From Dictyophora rubrovolvata (Eukaryota > Basidiomycota > Agaricomycetes > Phallales > Phallaceae), in the NCBI GenBank assembly GCA_029959195.1, contig CP114126.1, forward strand, positions 1,612,001 through 1,676,000: a stretch of 64,000 nt of DNA. The letters run 5' to 3'. The translations under genes were made by a program, and so were the position numbers. Below, one piece after another: positions 20,842 to 32,376 of the stretch. Below the pieces are notes generated by a model. That model was not told the origin of the DNA, did not search any database, and saw nothing but the letters and a program-made list of their open reading frames with translations. How positions within the stretch are numbered: position 1 is the stretch's first letter; the number at the start of each line of letters is the position of its first letter.

Positions 20842-22577
20842 ATGACGCTCATGAATTTCACATTTCAAGGTAAATACCCTGCTTTGACCAAAATGTGAGT
20901 GGAGGTTTCAAAATTTTTAGAGTCGTCCCCGGTGATATATTATTCGGATGGACAGTGGGAAGAAAGTAATAAAATCTCTAATTAAGCCCTGCTTTATTGA
21001 CTAAACGGTCTCTAGTAAATCCAGCCCTGGACCCGTCTGCTCCAATGTATTCTCTAGGATCTGCCGAGGTGACGAACGACACTGGTACAACCGCCACTGT
21101 GACTTTCGCAGGTGTTTAAACGACCAGTTTTTTTTTCCTTTTCCGCTTGTGAGCTCATTACTAACGTATACGTACGAGCAGGCACCGGCATAACAATATT
21201 TGGGTGAGTGAGACTTTAAACAAAAACGCTGTTAGTCGTGTTCATGGAGACATAGTGCAAAAAGAACTAATCACGGGAATTACTCAGTTTCGCTGGATAA
21301 CGGGCCCCCGTTTATCGGTAACGGAAATGAAGACAATATCTTCCAGACCCCTCTTTGGAGCGCCCAGAGTTTGGTTAATACGCAGCATACCGTTGTCATC
21401 ACTAATATACCCACCTCACAAGGAAATTGGTTGGACTTGGATTTTGTGACTATTGGTAGAGAGATTGGTCCTCTTGGGTGCGTTTAAGTCTCACTTGAAA
21501 AAAAGAGAACTTCACTCAGTCACATGTATTACTCAGTTACACTGGTTCAATTTCTAGCATGACGCTTGACGATCAATCGTCTTTTATTGAATACAATGGC
21601 TCTTGGTCATCCCTTTTTTCTTCGAGCGCGCTTAATAACTCTATTCACAAGACGGTCGAAGAAGGGTCTAGCTTGTCGATGTTTTTTCATGGAAGCTCTA
21701 TTGCATGTTCTTTTTCTCGATCAACTTTTTGAATCTTCTAACTGCTCGATTAGGAGTTTTACGGACTTTATGTCAATGCACCGTTTCAGGTAAAACTCGA
21801 TGACCAACTTCCAAGAAATATAGCTGGAACAAACGTAGGTACTACGTGGCAGCTGGATCCTCAATCTTTGCTGTTCTATGCAGACGGCCTAGTTGAGAAT
21901 AAAACACATGTTGTAACAGTGACTAACGCTGTTTCCAACTTTGAGTGTCCTTTTTATTTTGATTTATGCGATCGTTGGGGGTAGTCAAGCGTGAGCTTTC
22001 TTTTTCTAGAATTGTTCTCATATAATGTGCTACCCTATTATTTAGTTTTTTCGAAGCTAATCCAACTACTGGATCTACCACCCCAACGTCCACACCAACT
22101 CCTATGGCAACAAACATTGCTGGTGCTCCACCACCGCGACCAGTTCCAGTAGGAACTATTATTGGCAGCGTAGTTGGCAGTGTAGGAGGTATCATAATTC
22201 TTGCTTTCATCGGGTTCATTTTCCTCCGCCGTACCCGATTTTGCCATCGTTCAACGGCGCTTAAACTCATCGACGAAAGCAATGTACGATCCAGTTCTTC
22301 GGTTCGCGAGTACAGGAACGGCGAAACAACACCCTTTGCTTTTCCATACGAGTCAACTACACAAGATCAAGTAACCCAAGAAAGTCGAAGTCATCCAGGA
22401 CCTGATTTTAGACCCCCTCGTATAAACTCGCGAGACCATCCGGCCATAACTTCAACGACTGTTCCGGCTGTGCAACCCATCATTCCAGTAGATTTATCAA
22501 GTCAATCACAAACAGACGCTTCTATTTTCGATGGGCATATTATACAAGAAATCGATGCAGGCCCAATACTTGTGTAA
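20842..22577 (+). CDS. G1: single-pass membrane protein with two beta-rich ectodomain repeats
   Basis: The exons are 20842-20869, 20921-20965, 21016-21111, 21182-21203, 21256-21477, 21537-21702, 21754-21980 and 22046-22577, giving 445 residues. This family is widespread in agaricomycetes and functionally unassigned. Two similar ectodomain units start with S-S-P-V-I-Y-Y-S-D-G-Q-W and S-S-F-I-E-Y-N-G-S-W. Each ends in a T-Q-H-T-V-V-I-T-N or K-T-H-V-V-T-V-T-N strand. There are several N-glycosylation sequons, a Thr/Pro stalk, a membrane segment at about 305-330 stopped by L-R-R-T-R, and a roughly 110-residue cytoplasmic tail. No classical signal peptide is seen, as is common in this family. One intron starts with GC (21703). 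Exon 7 uses a donor shifted from that of its paralogs (see findings). Confidence 0.7.
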
Positions 22578-23018
22578 ACGACGTTGCCGCCAATGCACCA
22601 TAGCTGTCATTCACAAGTCCATTGTGACGGTACACATCGCGAAGTAATAACACAAATATAGCATATATATACTGGTGAACCCATGTCAAGACTTTGTGTA
22701 CATTCAGACCGTACTGGGCTGCAGTCAAACGCCGATGTACATATGTAGCAACTGTCTCCTGCCTCGCTGAATGCATACAACTTACAAGGAATGAAAGTCA
22801 TCAGAGGCCCCTAGCTTAAATAGACTACCAGCAGGTCTGACAGTGCCGTTCGAATCAATGTAGTCCATGATGATTCATCAAGTCAAACTATACACTAATA
22901 AGATACTAGCTAAATAAATACTCTAAGTAAGTCATTGAAGCGCATGTTCTCACAGAAATGAGGCGATGCTTAAGTAAAATAAATATACAAATTAGGCACA
23001 TCAAAGGACACACTAGAG

Positions 23019-24693
23019 TCATATCGCAGTCGGAACTGGAAAAGGATTTGTATGTTGGGTTGCTAAACTCCCAGCGAAAGTGTTCTCATATTGCGAGGCC
23101 GAATAGTTGTGGTCATATACCGTGTCGGTGACAAAGGACATAAAAGGCTCGCCGACTGGGGTTTCGCCAAATGGGGGACCAGATCGTGCATTCCTCAGGC
23201 TTTCTCCAGTAGACGAGTTGTATTTGTGGCGAGAACGACGGGAACGACGAACAAAGATGAACGCGATGAAACCCAGAACTATGAGAGCTGTTACACCGCC
23301 AACTACACCTCCAATGATAACGCCAACTGGGGTTCGTGAATGTACCGGCTTGGACATTGCGGCGAAATCACTAGTGAAATTCTGATTTGGACTTGGAGTA
23401 TTGCTGAAGAAACTATACAACACAATATCAAAGCTATAAGAACAAGACGCTTTCTCTTTCAAAGAAAGAAGAAGAAAAGAAAACTTGCCGTTGACTACCT
23501 CTGACAGTTGCAAAATCAATGGAGAGAGACGCCATGGATTTGGAATTGGTCAATGTTACAACGTGCGTATTGTTTTCATCTAAACCATCCGCGTAGAAAA
23601 GTAGAGTTGAAAGAGGTTGAGAATCATAATCTCTACCCGATCCGGATGGGCCCCCCATGCCACGCTCGGGGCTACCATGTTTAATATCAAATTGCAATGG
23701 CCCAACTAGGTTTCTTGGGAGTTGGTTATCGAGTTGCACCTGAAACGACCCACCTGTACCGTAAAGTTCCTAAGAGAGGTAAACCAGTAAACAACAGATT
23801 GAAACCTGATCGATTCAAAGGAAGAGGACGTACGACAGAACTCCCTTGAAAATGTAATGATGCGCTAGACCCCCCCTTGGCCGTACTGTGAAGAGACTGA
23901 TTAAATGCGGAGACTGAGAAAGACGATGACCAAGATCCATTGTATACGATAAAAGGCGATTCATCGTCGAGTGTCACATTGAAAATTGTATCAGTGTAAC
24001 TAAAGATGTTTAGAACAATCTTCGTTCACGTAGAATATACGCTTCAGGATTAACTTACCCACGAGGACCAATCTCTCTTCCAATAGAGACACAATCTAGA
24101 CCTAGGCCAAAAGTTTTCCCTTGATGAGTAGGCTTATTGGCGATCACAACGGTATGCTGAGAATTGCTCAAATTCTGAGCGTTCCAAAGGGAAAACTGTG
24201 AGACAGTATTGTTATTGTCGCGTCCATTGCCAATAAACTGGGGTTTATTATCCAGCTGGACAGAGTATTCTCCATTATCAGGCCCATTTACACTATGATT
24301 CAATAAGCGTTTCGGTCATAGAACCTTTGCCTGAATTCTCATTCACCCGAATATTGTTATGCTAGTACCTATTTGTCATAAATCGACATGCAAAAAGCAA
24401 ATAAACAAAAATCGATCTGTTACCTACAAAATCCAAGGTGGCGGTTGCATCAGTGTCGTTCGTCATGAAGCTTGGTGCCCCTTGTGAAAAATTTGAAGCA
24501 CAGAGGCCATTAACTGTCGGACCTAATAAAATTGTTTAACTTGGGTGGAGAACTCGAGGTGAGACTTTATTACCATCCCGCCATTGCCCACTATAACTTA
24601 TCAGAGGCGATGAGCCTAATGAACTTCAATTTCTGCTTTTGAGTTGTGCGAACAGAGAACTTTACTTGGGATTATAAAATTTAAGAATGTCAT
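23019..24693 (-). CDS. G2: paralogous single-pass membrane protein
   Basis: The exons (complement) are 24666-24693, 24574-24615, 24424-24522, 24347-24368, 24059-24292, 23834-23999, 23489-23769 and 23019-23412, giving 421 residues. It has the same 8-exon plan as G1 and G3, and exons 1, 4 and 6 have identical lengths in all three. The ectodomain units open with S-S-P-L-I-S-Y-S-G-Q-W and S-P-F-I-V-Y-N-G-S-W. The membrane segment V-G-V-I-I-G-G-V-V-G-G-V near 315-340 is followed by R-R-S-R-R-S-R. The tail is short (about 75 residues) and Tyr-rich, without a PPxY motif. The last intron has a GCAAGT donor. It is tail to tail with G1 across 440 bp. Role unknown; surface sensing or wall contact is a guess. 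Confidence 0.75.
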
Positions 24694-26609
24694 TGGAGAG
24701 ATTAAAGAAAGCGTAAAAGTTCGAAAATTCGAAGACCGAGTAAGATATGGATTTTTCCTGGATCCTGAGGGAGCGGATGACAGCCAGCTACGGTTAAAGA
24801 CTAAAATGATTCATATCAGAGAGGGGCTGCATAAGTAGAGTACAAGTCGTAACGAGGGTTCAGAACATGCTTCTTGACAGCGAGACGCCGTCTCATATTG
24901 TCGAAAACTTGAAGCGAAATCAGTTGTATAGTTTCGTCATCTCTAATAAGATTGATAAGCCCATGATAATTACTTCTGACAAATTTCAGATCGCATGAAC
25001 AGTGTTTCCGCCTTTAACAACACTTAAACATGACACTCACATCACATGCATCATATGCAACGAATAGTTTCATACCTCAATTGATCAGTGCCCTCAAAAC
25101 AACTGAGACACAGATTATGGAAAACCTATATACTTCACGATCCGATAACGCATCGCTACTCCAGCTAGTAAGCCACTGCCTTCGTATTGACAGCTTCTGA
25201 TAGTGATTTTGCTGACAAGTCTAAGCCAACGAAATCTGCTATTTCGAAGATCTCTAGTATTTTCACCAGCGATCTCAACCAGATCCAAAAAGGTAAACAA
25301 GGTCCATATGGGCTAAGGCAGGAAGTTAGGAGGAAAAAATTTATGTTGTCGCTCGCAAACTAGTTTTCCTCGGCCACCCTCGGTTACCATTCACTTGAGG
25401 TCTGGCCGCGGGAGACGATTGCGAGCTATTTATTCGACATCAAGCAACTGCCGCCGGCGCATCCTGCCTAGTAGCCTTGAGTCGCTGGCTCCTCGAAAAT
25501 GAAGGACGGTAGTAAATATGTTGCCAATTCTCATGATATGGCACACCATCAGACCAGCGATGGGAAAGTATTTCTATTTGTTGAACCTCTATGTTTCATG
25601 AAGTACACGCGGGTCACCTCGTAAAACACTGTGGCAGAAAGAGGATAACCTCTGTGACTGGGGTTTCATCGGATGAAGTATTACGAAAGTCATCAATCCG
25701 ATCTGGCGAGATGAAGAAAATACGAAACTTAAAAATGTCTTTGATAAAGGGATTTAGACAAGTAAGAACCAAAAATGAGGTGAGGTGAATGTTGTGTCCG
25801 GAAGGATTAAATGCTTTTTATGGAAGTAGTAGTGTAGTATTATGTGCTTCTTCGCAGCGAGACGGCGACTTTGGCATGAGCATCTTCTCTGATGAGATTT
25901 GTGTACGTTGACCGTTATAAGACGCGTTTCAAAACCATAGCATATAGGAAACGAAAAAATAGCCAAGAAGAGATACCATCAATAAAACAACACGACGAGA
26001 TGCGTCTTCCTCATTCTGGTTTGAAAGGATCAAATAAGCCGAATACCTTATAGAACTGCTTTATGGGAAATTATCGATTAGCAACCATCTCGACAATCAG
26101 AAAATAACTTACAAGTGTGAACATCTCCCAGCCAAGGGAAGCTAAACAGTGTCTTATGCATGTTTCTTGTATAGCTCTACACGCGGGGGCAAGGGAACTC
26201 CACACTGGCAGGTTTGTTCGGAATGTGGAACTGGACTCTTGCCAGGTCTGCCAAAAAAGAAAAAACTTTTAATGAGTAAAAACACATCCTACAGGTGTGA
26301 TATATGCATGGGCTCGTCTCACTGTGTCGGGGTTTGTGTTCATGATCCGAGAACTACACCACTATGAAATAAATTTACTCCGAGTCACAATTTACAAAGG
26401 CGTAACATTAAACATTACTTATATGCAATTTATCTGCCAATGATTTTAAGAGGGTTAACAGGGATTAGTGGGTGTGGATAAGCGGATGGGTTGAAAGCCT
26501 CGGTACCCGTTGTCGAAATGTTTCTTCAGGCCGTTGTTTGTAGTTGTTCGGACAAATCCGGCGGAGTTTGAGTCTGAGTGTGAAAGGACTTGGGCTGGAC
26601 TGAACCGCT
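24694..26609. other. Intergenic stretch with a G-family tail relic (25490-25560, minus)
   Basis: This 1.9 kb has no intact gene. On the minus strand at about 25490-25560 a short stretch reads H-E-N-W-Q-H-I-Y, matching the extreme C-terminus of G3 (D-E-N-W-Q-S), but the PPAY element before it is no longer conserved. The segment 24840-24920 resembles 30980-31060 upstream of G3, and part of it recurs at 25850-25900, so promoter DNA was duplicated too. Confidence 0.4.
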
Positions 26610-27715
26610 ATGTCCTCTAAGTCGCCGCAGGAATGTTCATGGTTGGCATGCCCGCGTCCAGGGACACTACGATGCACAAGATGCAGAGGTGCTGATCCAG
26701 AGACTTACTATTGCGGTCAAGAATGCCAAAAAAATGTATGTAACTCATTCGGAATTTATTTTTTCAGCCTTTCATCTTAAGCTTGTCGATAGGACTGGCA
26801 ATTCCATAAAAAATACTGTGGAAAGTAAGCATGAATATTTCTACATAATTCTCTCTCTACATACGCGATCCATTGGTACACTTTTTTAGACAAGCATATG
26901 TGTTCGACGTCGAACTTTTAGGCTCCAGCAATCCGAAAATAACCCGCAAAGTAGCCGTTCCGTCTTGGTGGACCTTCAAGCAATTCCATTTCGTACTCCA
27001 ATACATTTTCCTCCCTTGGAAAAATTGTCATCTTCATTCGTTCGAATTTCTTAAGCGACTAGGCGATGCTCCCGTCCGTTATGGTTTTAGTTTTCGGAAA
27101 GAAGTCCTTTTGGAGCTTTGTCACGATGGAGACGTCGAATATGTCTCTCAGAATTGGTTCGATGAACGAAGTGTTAAACTTTCTGACGTCTTCGATGAAA
27201 ATGGACGACACCGATCGCTAGTCCTGGTTAATGGAACTTTCGCACCCTTACTGTACGAGTATGACTTTGGAGTAAGCATACAAATATTGCACGCATTTTG
27301 CTTGATATTCATGTAATTCTTGGCTGGAAAACCATTAGGACAGCTGGGAACACAAAATAACCTTCGTAAAGTCGGAATTAGCACGTGCCGCTAGGCCGCT
27401 CGTCAAAGAAGCCGTCGGGTGCGGTCCTGTCGAAGATAGTGGTGGAGTTCACGGCTGGAACGAAGTCAAGGAAGCATTTGCAGCAGTTTCACCAACACCT
27501 ATGCAAAAAGAACGCAAAGAGTGGGCTAGGAAAGTTTCCGGCCGCCAAGAGTAATATTTTTTTCTTTATTCCCGCCATGTTCGAGTTCACACATATGACA
27601 TGACAGTCTCGACCCTTTCGAAGAGCCTGATGTGACGCAGCTTAACTATGGAGCCCGATGGGTGAATTATGAGACAAAATACAAGGCAGGCGAGAACAAA
27701 CGCGTTCCGTTTTGA
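26610..27715 (+). CDS. P1: MYND finger plus pRiA4b ORF-3-like protein
   Basis: The exons are 26610-26735, 26793-26824, 26890-27271, 27339-27550 and 27607-27715, giving 286 residues. Residues 9-52 form a MYND zinc finger: C-x4-C-x7-C-x2-C-x9-C-x3-C-x7-H-x3-C, split by two introns. The rest resembles the plasmid pRiA4b ORF-3 family, known mainly from bacteria: Y-V-F-D-V-E-L-L, R-K-V-A-V-P-S-W-W-T-F, L-Q-Y-I-F-L-P-W and H-L-H-S-F-E-F, then A-V-G-C-G-P-V-E-D. A conserved end motif F-E-E-P-D-V-T-Q-L-N follows in the last exon. MYND fingers bind proline-rich peptides; the ORF-3 domain has no established activity. Four copies occur in the window (P1-P4). Confidence 0.8.
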
Positions 27716-27959
27716 TGTCCTCCAGGAATCCAATGCTTCAAGTTAGTCGTAGTGTCATAGTATATCAGTGAGTTTAGAGCTCAGAAATCCCCGTTTGAGC
27801 ACAACTAACAAGGTGAATCAAGCGAAATGAAAACGCGAAAAAGCAAGTTATTACCCAAACCATGATTACATCACAAAAGTGATGAAATATTTTAAACCCT
27901 TATAATTGCTGCATTAAATAAATAGAAAAAAATACACGAATGTATTTACACGCAATATC

Positions 27960-28150
27960 ATCATGCACCATCTCGCCCAGAAATACTCTCGTTCCGATTC
28001 GCTTCTCGCGAAGGTAAAGGCTGGTACGAATGTCGCCAATTCTCATCATACGCAGGTGGTAACCCACTCTCCACCGGGCGGCCTGCGTCTCTTGCAGTTT
28101 GTCTTCTAGATCTTGAGGGGGAGTGTTGAGCTGTGCAGTAGTCGTCAATA
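27960..28150 (-). pseudogene. Relic of a G-family cytoplasmic tail
   Basis: The minus strand shows, across two frames, the end of a G3-like gene. A segment Q-L-N-T-P-P-Q-D-L-E-D matches Q-S-N-I-P-S-Q-D-L-S-D of G3. After a frameshift comes L-P-P-A-Y-D-E-N-W-R, matching L-P-P-A-Y-D-E-N-W-Q. No ectodomain or membrane segment can be found upstream, so only the tail survives. Confidence 0.65.
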
Positions 28151-28159
28151 TACAATGAC

Positions 28160-29084
28160 CGTCACGGCTTTGTGGGCTTGATTCAACAACTCGGAATTTG
28201 AAAAGAATCTATTTCCGGACTGTTTGAACAAAATCTATTCAAATTCGATTGATAGTGCATCGCCAGTAAGTCACTGCCTCGGCTCCCTATTATAGCGATT
28301 TCGCTGAAAAGCCATCAACAACTTGAAAAGCCCATTGTAAACTCGGATGATGATGGTTAACGTTAGGAATTATTTAGGTTCTCTTTAGATATCTCAACAA
28401 AGTTGAAAAAGCAAACCAGAATGTGATAGGAAGCCTGTTGAGGACACGGACGAGTTACGAAGAGAAACGCGTATAATTGGAGGATCACGTGACGAGCCGA
28501 CATAGCCCTTTGGCTGAGGAGACGGAACGAACTGACTCGAGAAACAGCTTGTCTTAGCGGTTACAAGGCTCGGTCGCTCATATATGGGAGTTCACCATGA
28601 CAATCTCATTAGGCCTCATAAACGACGTTTAGAAAGTCAGTACCTCAGGAGTTCCGTTGTGTAACGAAGTTTTCTTTCCCCATTTATCTCTTTTTCCGTA
28701 CTTTCCGATCCCTTTTCTCTTACTACTCTCAGATTACTTAGATACCAATTTCCAAAAGGGTCCGCTACAAAATGGAAATAAATGTATATAAAAACCACTT
28801 AGTTCGATACAAAGAAAATCATCACATCTTTCCCCTTTACAAGTTCTCTCGAAACACACACTCGCTGGTTCCCTCATCCTTCTCTGCCTACCTCCTGACG
28901 GCGTATATCAAGCCAACGGGAAGATAAACAAGCTAAACCTCACGACTGCCTCAGAAATTTTCGGTGTAATGGCGCACGCAAAATTATCGGCATTGTTCCG
29001 TGTATTTGCTTCGAAATGACAGTTGCTAACTTTATTAATTTACGTCAAGATTTTAGCAATAAAACCATATCTCCGTATAGTAAC
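28160..29084. other. Intergenic stretch with an orphan promoter-like segment
   Basis: There is no gene here. At 28785-28795 there is a TATATAAAA sequence. It is followed by a pyrimidine-rich, ATG-less segment (28820-28910) resembling an expressed 5' leader. The next plus-strand ATG (28971) opens only 16 codons. It may be what remains of a lost gene. Confidence 0.3.
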
Positions 29085-30865
29085 CTAATGTGAAGATGAC
29101 AACTGGTAGGGTATAGTACTCTGCCAATTCTCATCGTAAGCCGGTGGCAACTGCTTCTGCACAAATCGATCTGTGTCTATTTCCCGGACTATATTAGAAA
29201 TGAGGGAAATGAGGGAATTCTCTTGCGATTGGTCTGATAGATCTTGCGAAGGGATGTTGGATTGTGTAGTATTAGTTGCCGATATACAATGATCTTCATG
29301 TCGTGGGCTTGGTTCAACAACATGCATGTCCGTGAACAAAGTCGGAACTGGAAGAAAATTCGTTCCCTGTCCGTCTGAATTGGGAATGATATTAGCCCTA
29401 TCAGGTTCAAGTCTGGGTACCGTGAACACACCTCTAGGGTGTGATGCAAAAGTATCGTCAGCCGGAGTATTATAACTGTCAGCACCAACACCAATTATCG
29501 CGATAGGCTTTGAGAGGCGCGATCTGCGGCCACGACAAAGAAAAAAGAGCCCGATTAAACCGAGAACCACAAAACCTACGCCCCCGACTACGCCCCCGAC
29601 AATAATTCCTGTTGCCGGGTGTCGTGATTTCGGGGTAGAAATACCTTCAAAGGAACTATATGACGATCATGGTGTAGCAACATAGTAATTAGAAAAACAC
29701 AGGTAAAAGAAAAAAAGACAGCGCACTGCTCCTGACTGCTTCGAACAACTGCATAATCGAAGTAAAAAGGACTTTTGAAATTGGTTTCAGAGTTAATCAA
29801 TGTTACAACATGCGTTGTATTTTCGTCTAAACCATCCGTGTAAAAGAGCAACGTCTGCGGACTTTGATGTTGAAAATCGAACGCTTGAGGTGCTGAGCCC
29901 GACTCAACTGGTGTTGGTGTTTGGTCATCAACCAGTGCTAGAAATGGTGCATTGGCATTAATCCCGTAGAGCTCCTAAACGAGTATTTGACAAATAGAAA
30001 ACGTTGTTAATGGAAAACATACGATAGAACTTCCATGAAAATGTAACGATAAGCTAGACCCTCCCTCCATCGTACTGTGAAGAGTGTTATTAAATCCAGC
30101 GGACGAGAAAAACGGTATCCAGGATCCATTGTACACGATGGAAGGCGATGTATCGTCGAATTTCGCATTGAAAATCGGACCAGTGTAACTAAAGATATTC
30201 AGGACAGTCTTCGTTCACCTAGAATATAGGCTTCAGGACAAACTTACCCCGGAGGTCCAATCTCTCTGCCAACAGAAACAAAATCTAAATTAAAGTCCAT
30301 CCCTTGGGAAGTATACTTATTGGTGATCACAACGGTATGTTGAGAATTGCTCAAATTCTGAGCACTCCAAAGGGGAACTTGTGAGATGCTGCCGTTCATG
30401 TGTCCATTGTCAGTAATCAAGGGTTCGTTATCCAGCTGGACGGTGTAATTTCCATTGTTAGGCCCTTTTGAGCTACAGTTCAACGAACGCTTTAGACACA
30501 AAATCTCTATCTGAACTTTCATTTACCCGTATATTGTTATGTTGATACCTGTTTCTCATGAATTAGCAGAAAAAAACATTCAATCAGTTATTAGTTACCT
30601 GTGAAACTCAAAGTGGCGTTCGCATGACGGCCTGTTGCAGCAAAGCTTGTAATATTGGATGAAGGGCTCGCAGAAGTGTCATTAGTCGAAACTAAAAAAG
30701 ATCGTTTAAGAGTGGGGAACTCGAGCAAAGACTTTATTAACCATCCCGCCACGTCGATCCGTTATAAGCTATCAGTGGCGACCAGCCTAATAAAACTTTA
30801 GTTTTGACATCCGAATCCGACGAAAGGAGAACTGTACTTGGAATTGTTAGATTTAAGAATGTCAT
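29085..30865 (-). CDS. G3: paralogous single-pass membrane protein with a PPxY tail
   Basis: The exons (complement) are 30838-30865, 30742-30786, 30599-30691, 30527-30548, 30248-30472, 30023-30188, 29730-29974 and 29085-29655, giving 464 residues. The ectodomain units start W-S-P-L-I-A-Y-N-G-S and S-P-S-I-V-Y-N-G-S-W. The membrane segment at about 290-315 (G-I-I-V-G-G-V-V-G-G-V) is followed by C-R-G-R-R-S-R. The tail of about 150 residues ends with PPAY at 445-448, the known ligand class of NEDD4/Rsp5 WW domains that drives ubiquitin-dependent endocytosis of membrane proteins. Neither G1 nor G2 has it. The last intron appears to begin with GC (29729), so that junction is the least certain. 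Confidence 0.75.
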
Positions 30866-32376
30866 TGAAGAGACGGAAAGTGTTGTATATGAAGACTGAG
30901 TAAGATATTAAAGAGAAATGCGTTTTTCCCTGTGAGTGGCCCGGTGGCAGGCGGCTGAATGATTCCTATCAGAGGGACTGCATAAATAGATGATAACGAA
31001 TTGTAATAAGTGTCAATCAACAAGCTTCTATGCAGCGAGACGCTGTCTCATCACAGAAAGCCCCGTCCCAGCTCATAATGATATTCAAACGTGTTCCTAG
31101 ATAATTAAGCCCACCTTCAATAGCACATCCTGATGTCAAATACGAATAGCAATCATGCCCTCATGCCTGAATTGATATCGGGTGACTACATAAAGAGATT
31201 ACAAGCAACAGCCAGTCGGCAGTCTTCGTTGCAGCACGGCGCTATCCCATGAACTCCAAGGTTTAACTTCTGAGTCTTTTGGCCTTCGATAATACTACCG
31301 TAATTGTCTCTTTTAGGTAAGTCGGCATTTCTTACCTAAGTTGATATCAGTCCTCTAAACGCAGCTCATGTGCAAGGCAGAAAACGCTCTCAAGCCTCAA
31401 AATCAAATTGATAGCCCATTTGTAGCCCATCAGGCCCAATGCACCACTAGTCACTAAAGTCACTTTGGCGATGAATTGAGCCGCGAAATAAAGCCTATTC
31501 GTCATCGCGTCTAACTAGCGTTACGTTGTTAACCACATAGCAATGCCAACTAGGTCCTGTCTCGTCTTGCTCCTCGTGATGGTGTCCGTGGTAGGTTAGG
31601 TGCTCGGAACGCGGAACAAGACTGCCGCCGCGGATGGCCGGGCTCCTTGCTCGGCGGATTCGGACACCATCTCAGAGTGACACAAGACCGCAATACCCAC
31701 AAGTACGGTATGAAGAATGCAGGTGCGATTTGGGAACGAAATTTGAACGACGGAAATGGACTGGTGATTAGTAACGCCGCACGGCCGGCACAAAAATCAC
31801 CCGTGACTGTAGCCTGAGCCACAAACTTGGCCGGACTGGGAGCACAAATTTCCGCCGTCAAAATCAGAGCGTTTTACTTCGTAGTATGTACTCGGAGCTC
31901 TGACTGAAATCTCTGGTAAGTAGCCTCGAGATCTATTGGTCCTTGGACGAAGCCAAATCTGAATTCATTCCATGCACAGTCGTTGACGGTGGAGATCGTC
32001 CGTTTCTTCCCAGCCCACACCCATCATAGTCGAACGCCCAATTTTCTTTGCTATTTTTCTTCTGCCCTTGTACCTAGCAAGACCCCCAAAATACACCGCT
32101 TTTCCTGTCTGATCTCCCTTGCGTCGACTCCTTTTCCCGCCAGCTCCAGTGCAGCCTCTTCGCAGTAAAACGGACAACTTGTGATTGAGGTAGGCACTTA
32201 TTTCTATTTATCATATCATGATGGTTAACAGCCTGCGTTATCGCGGTCGCTTTTTTTTTAGCTGTTTGTTCTCGCTTGGCTAACTTGCTCTATTCTCCGA
32301 GGAGGTCCAGCAATATTTGAGTCGGAGTAAAAAAAAATAGGGTCAGGCCAAGCCTATCTTGAACGCGTGAACCACA
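30866..32376. other. Intergenic stretch before P2
   Basis: Apart from the copied exon listed separately (31596-31860), this 1.5 kb has G3 upstream sequence (30900-31200) and AT-rich spacer. The part at 31980-32180 is pyrimidine-rich, resembling a transcribed 5' leader of P2. No coding sequence is supported. Confidence 0.35.
31596..31860 (-). pseudogene. Copied promoter and first exon of the gene at 63541
   Basis: From the ATG at 31670 the minus strand reads M-V-S-E-S-A-E-Q-G-A-R-P, against M-A-S-E-S-A-E-Q-G-A-R-P at 63541. Upstream, TCTTGTGTCA(C/T)TCTGAG and CCGTCGTTCAAAT are shared in the same order with 63425-63540. In the copy the splice donor GGTAAG has become GGCAGT, and the frame runs to a stop at 31596. 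So a fragment of the RPN9-side bidirectional promoter, with the neighbouring first exon, was duplicated about 32 kb away and inverted. Confidence 0.65.
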
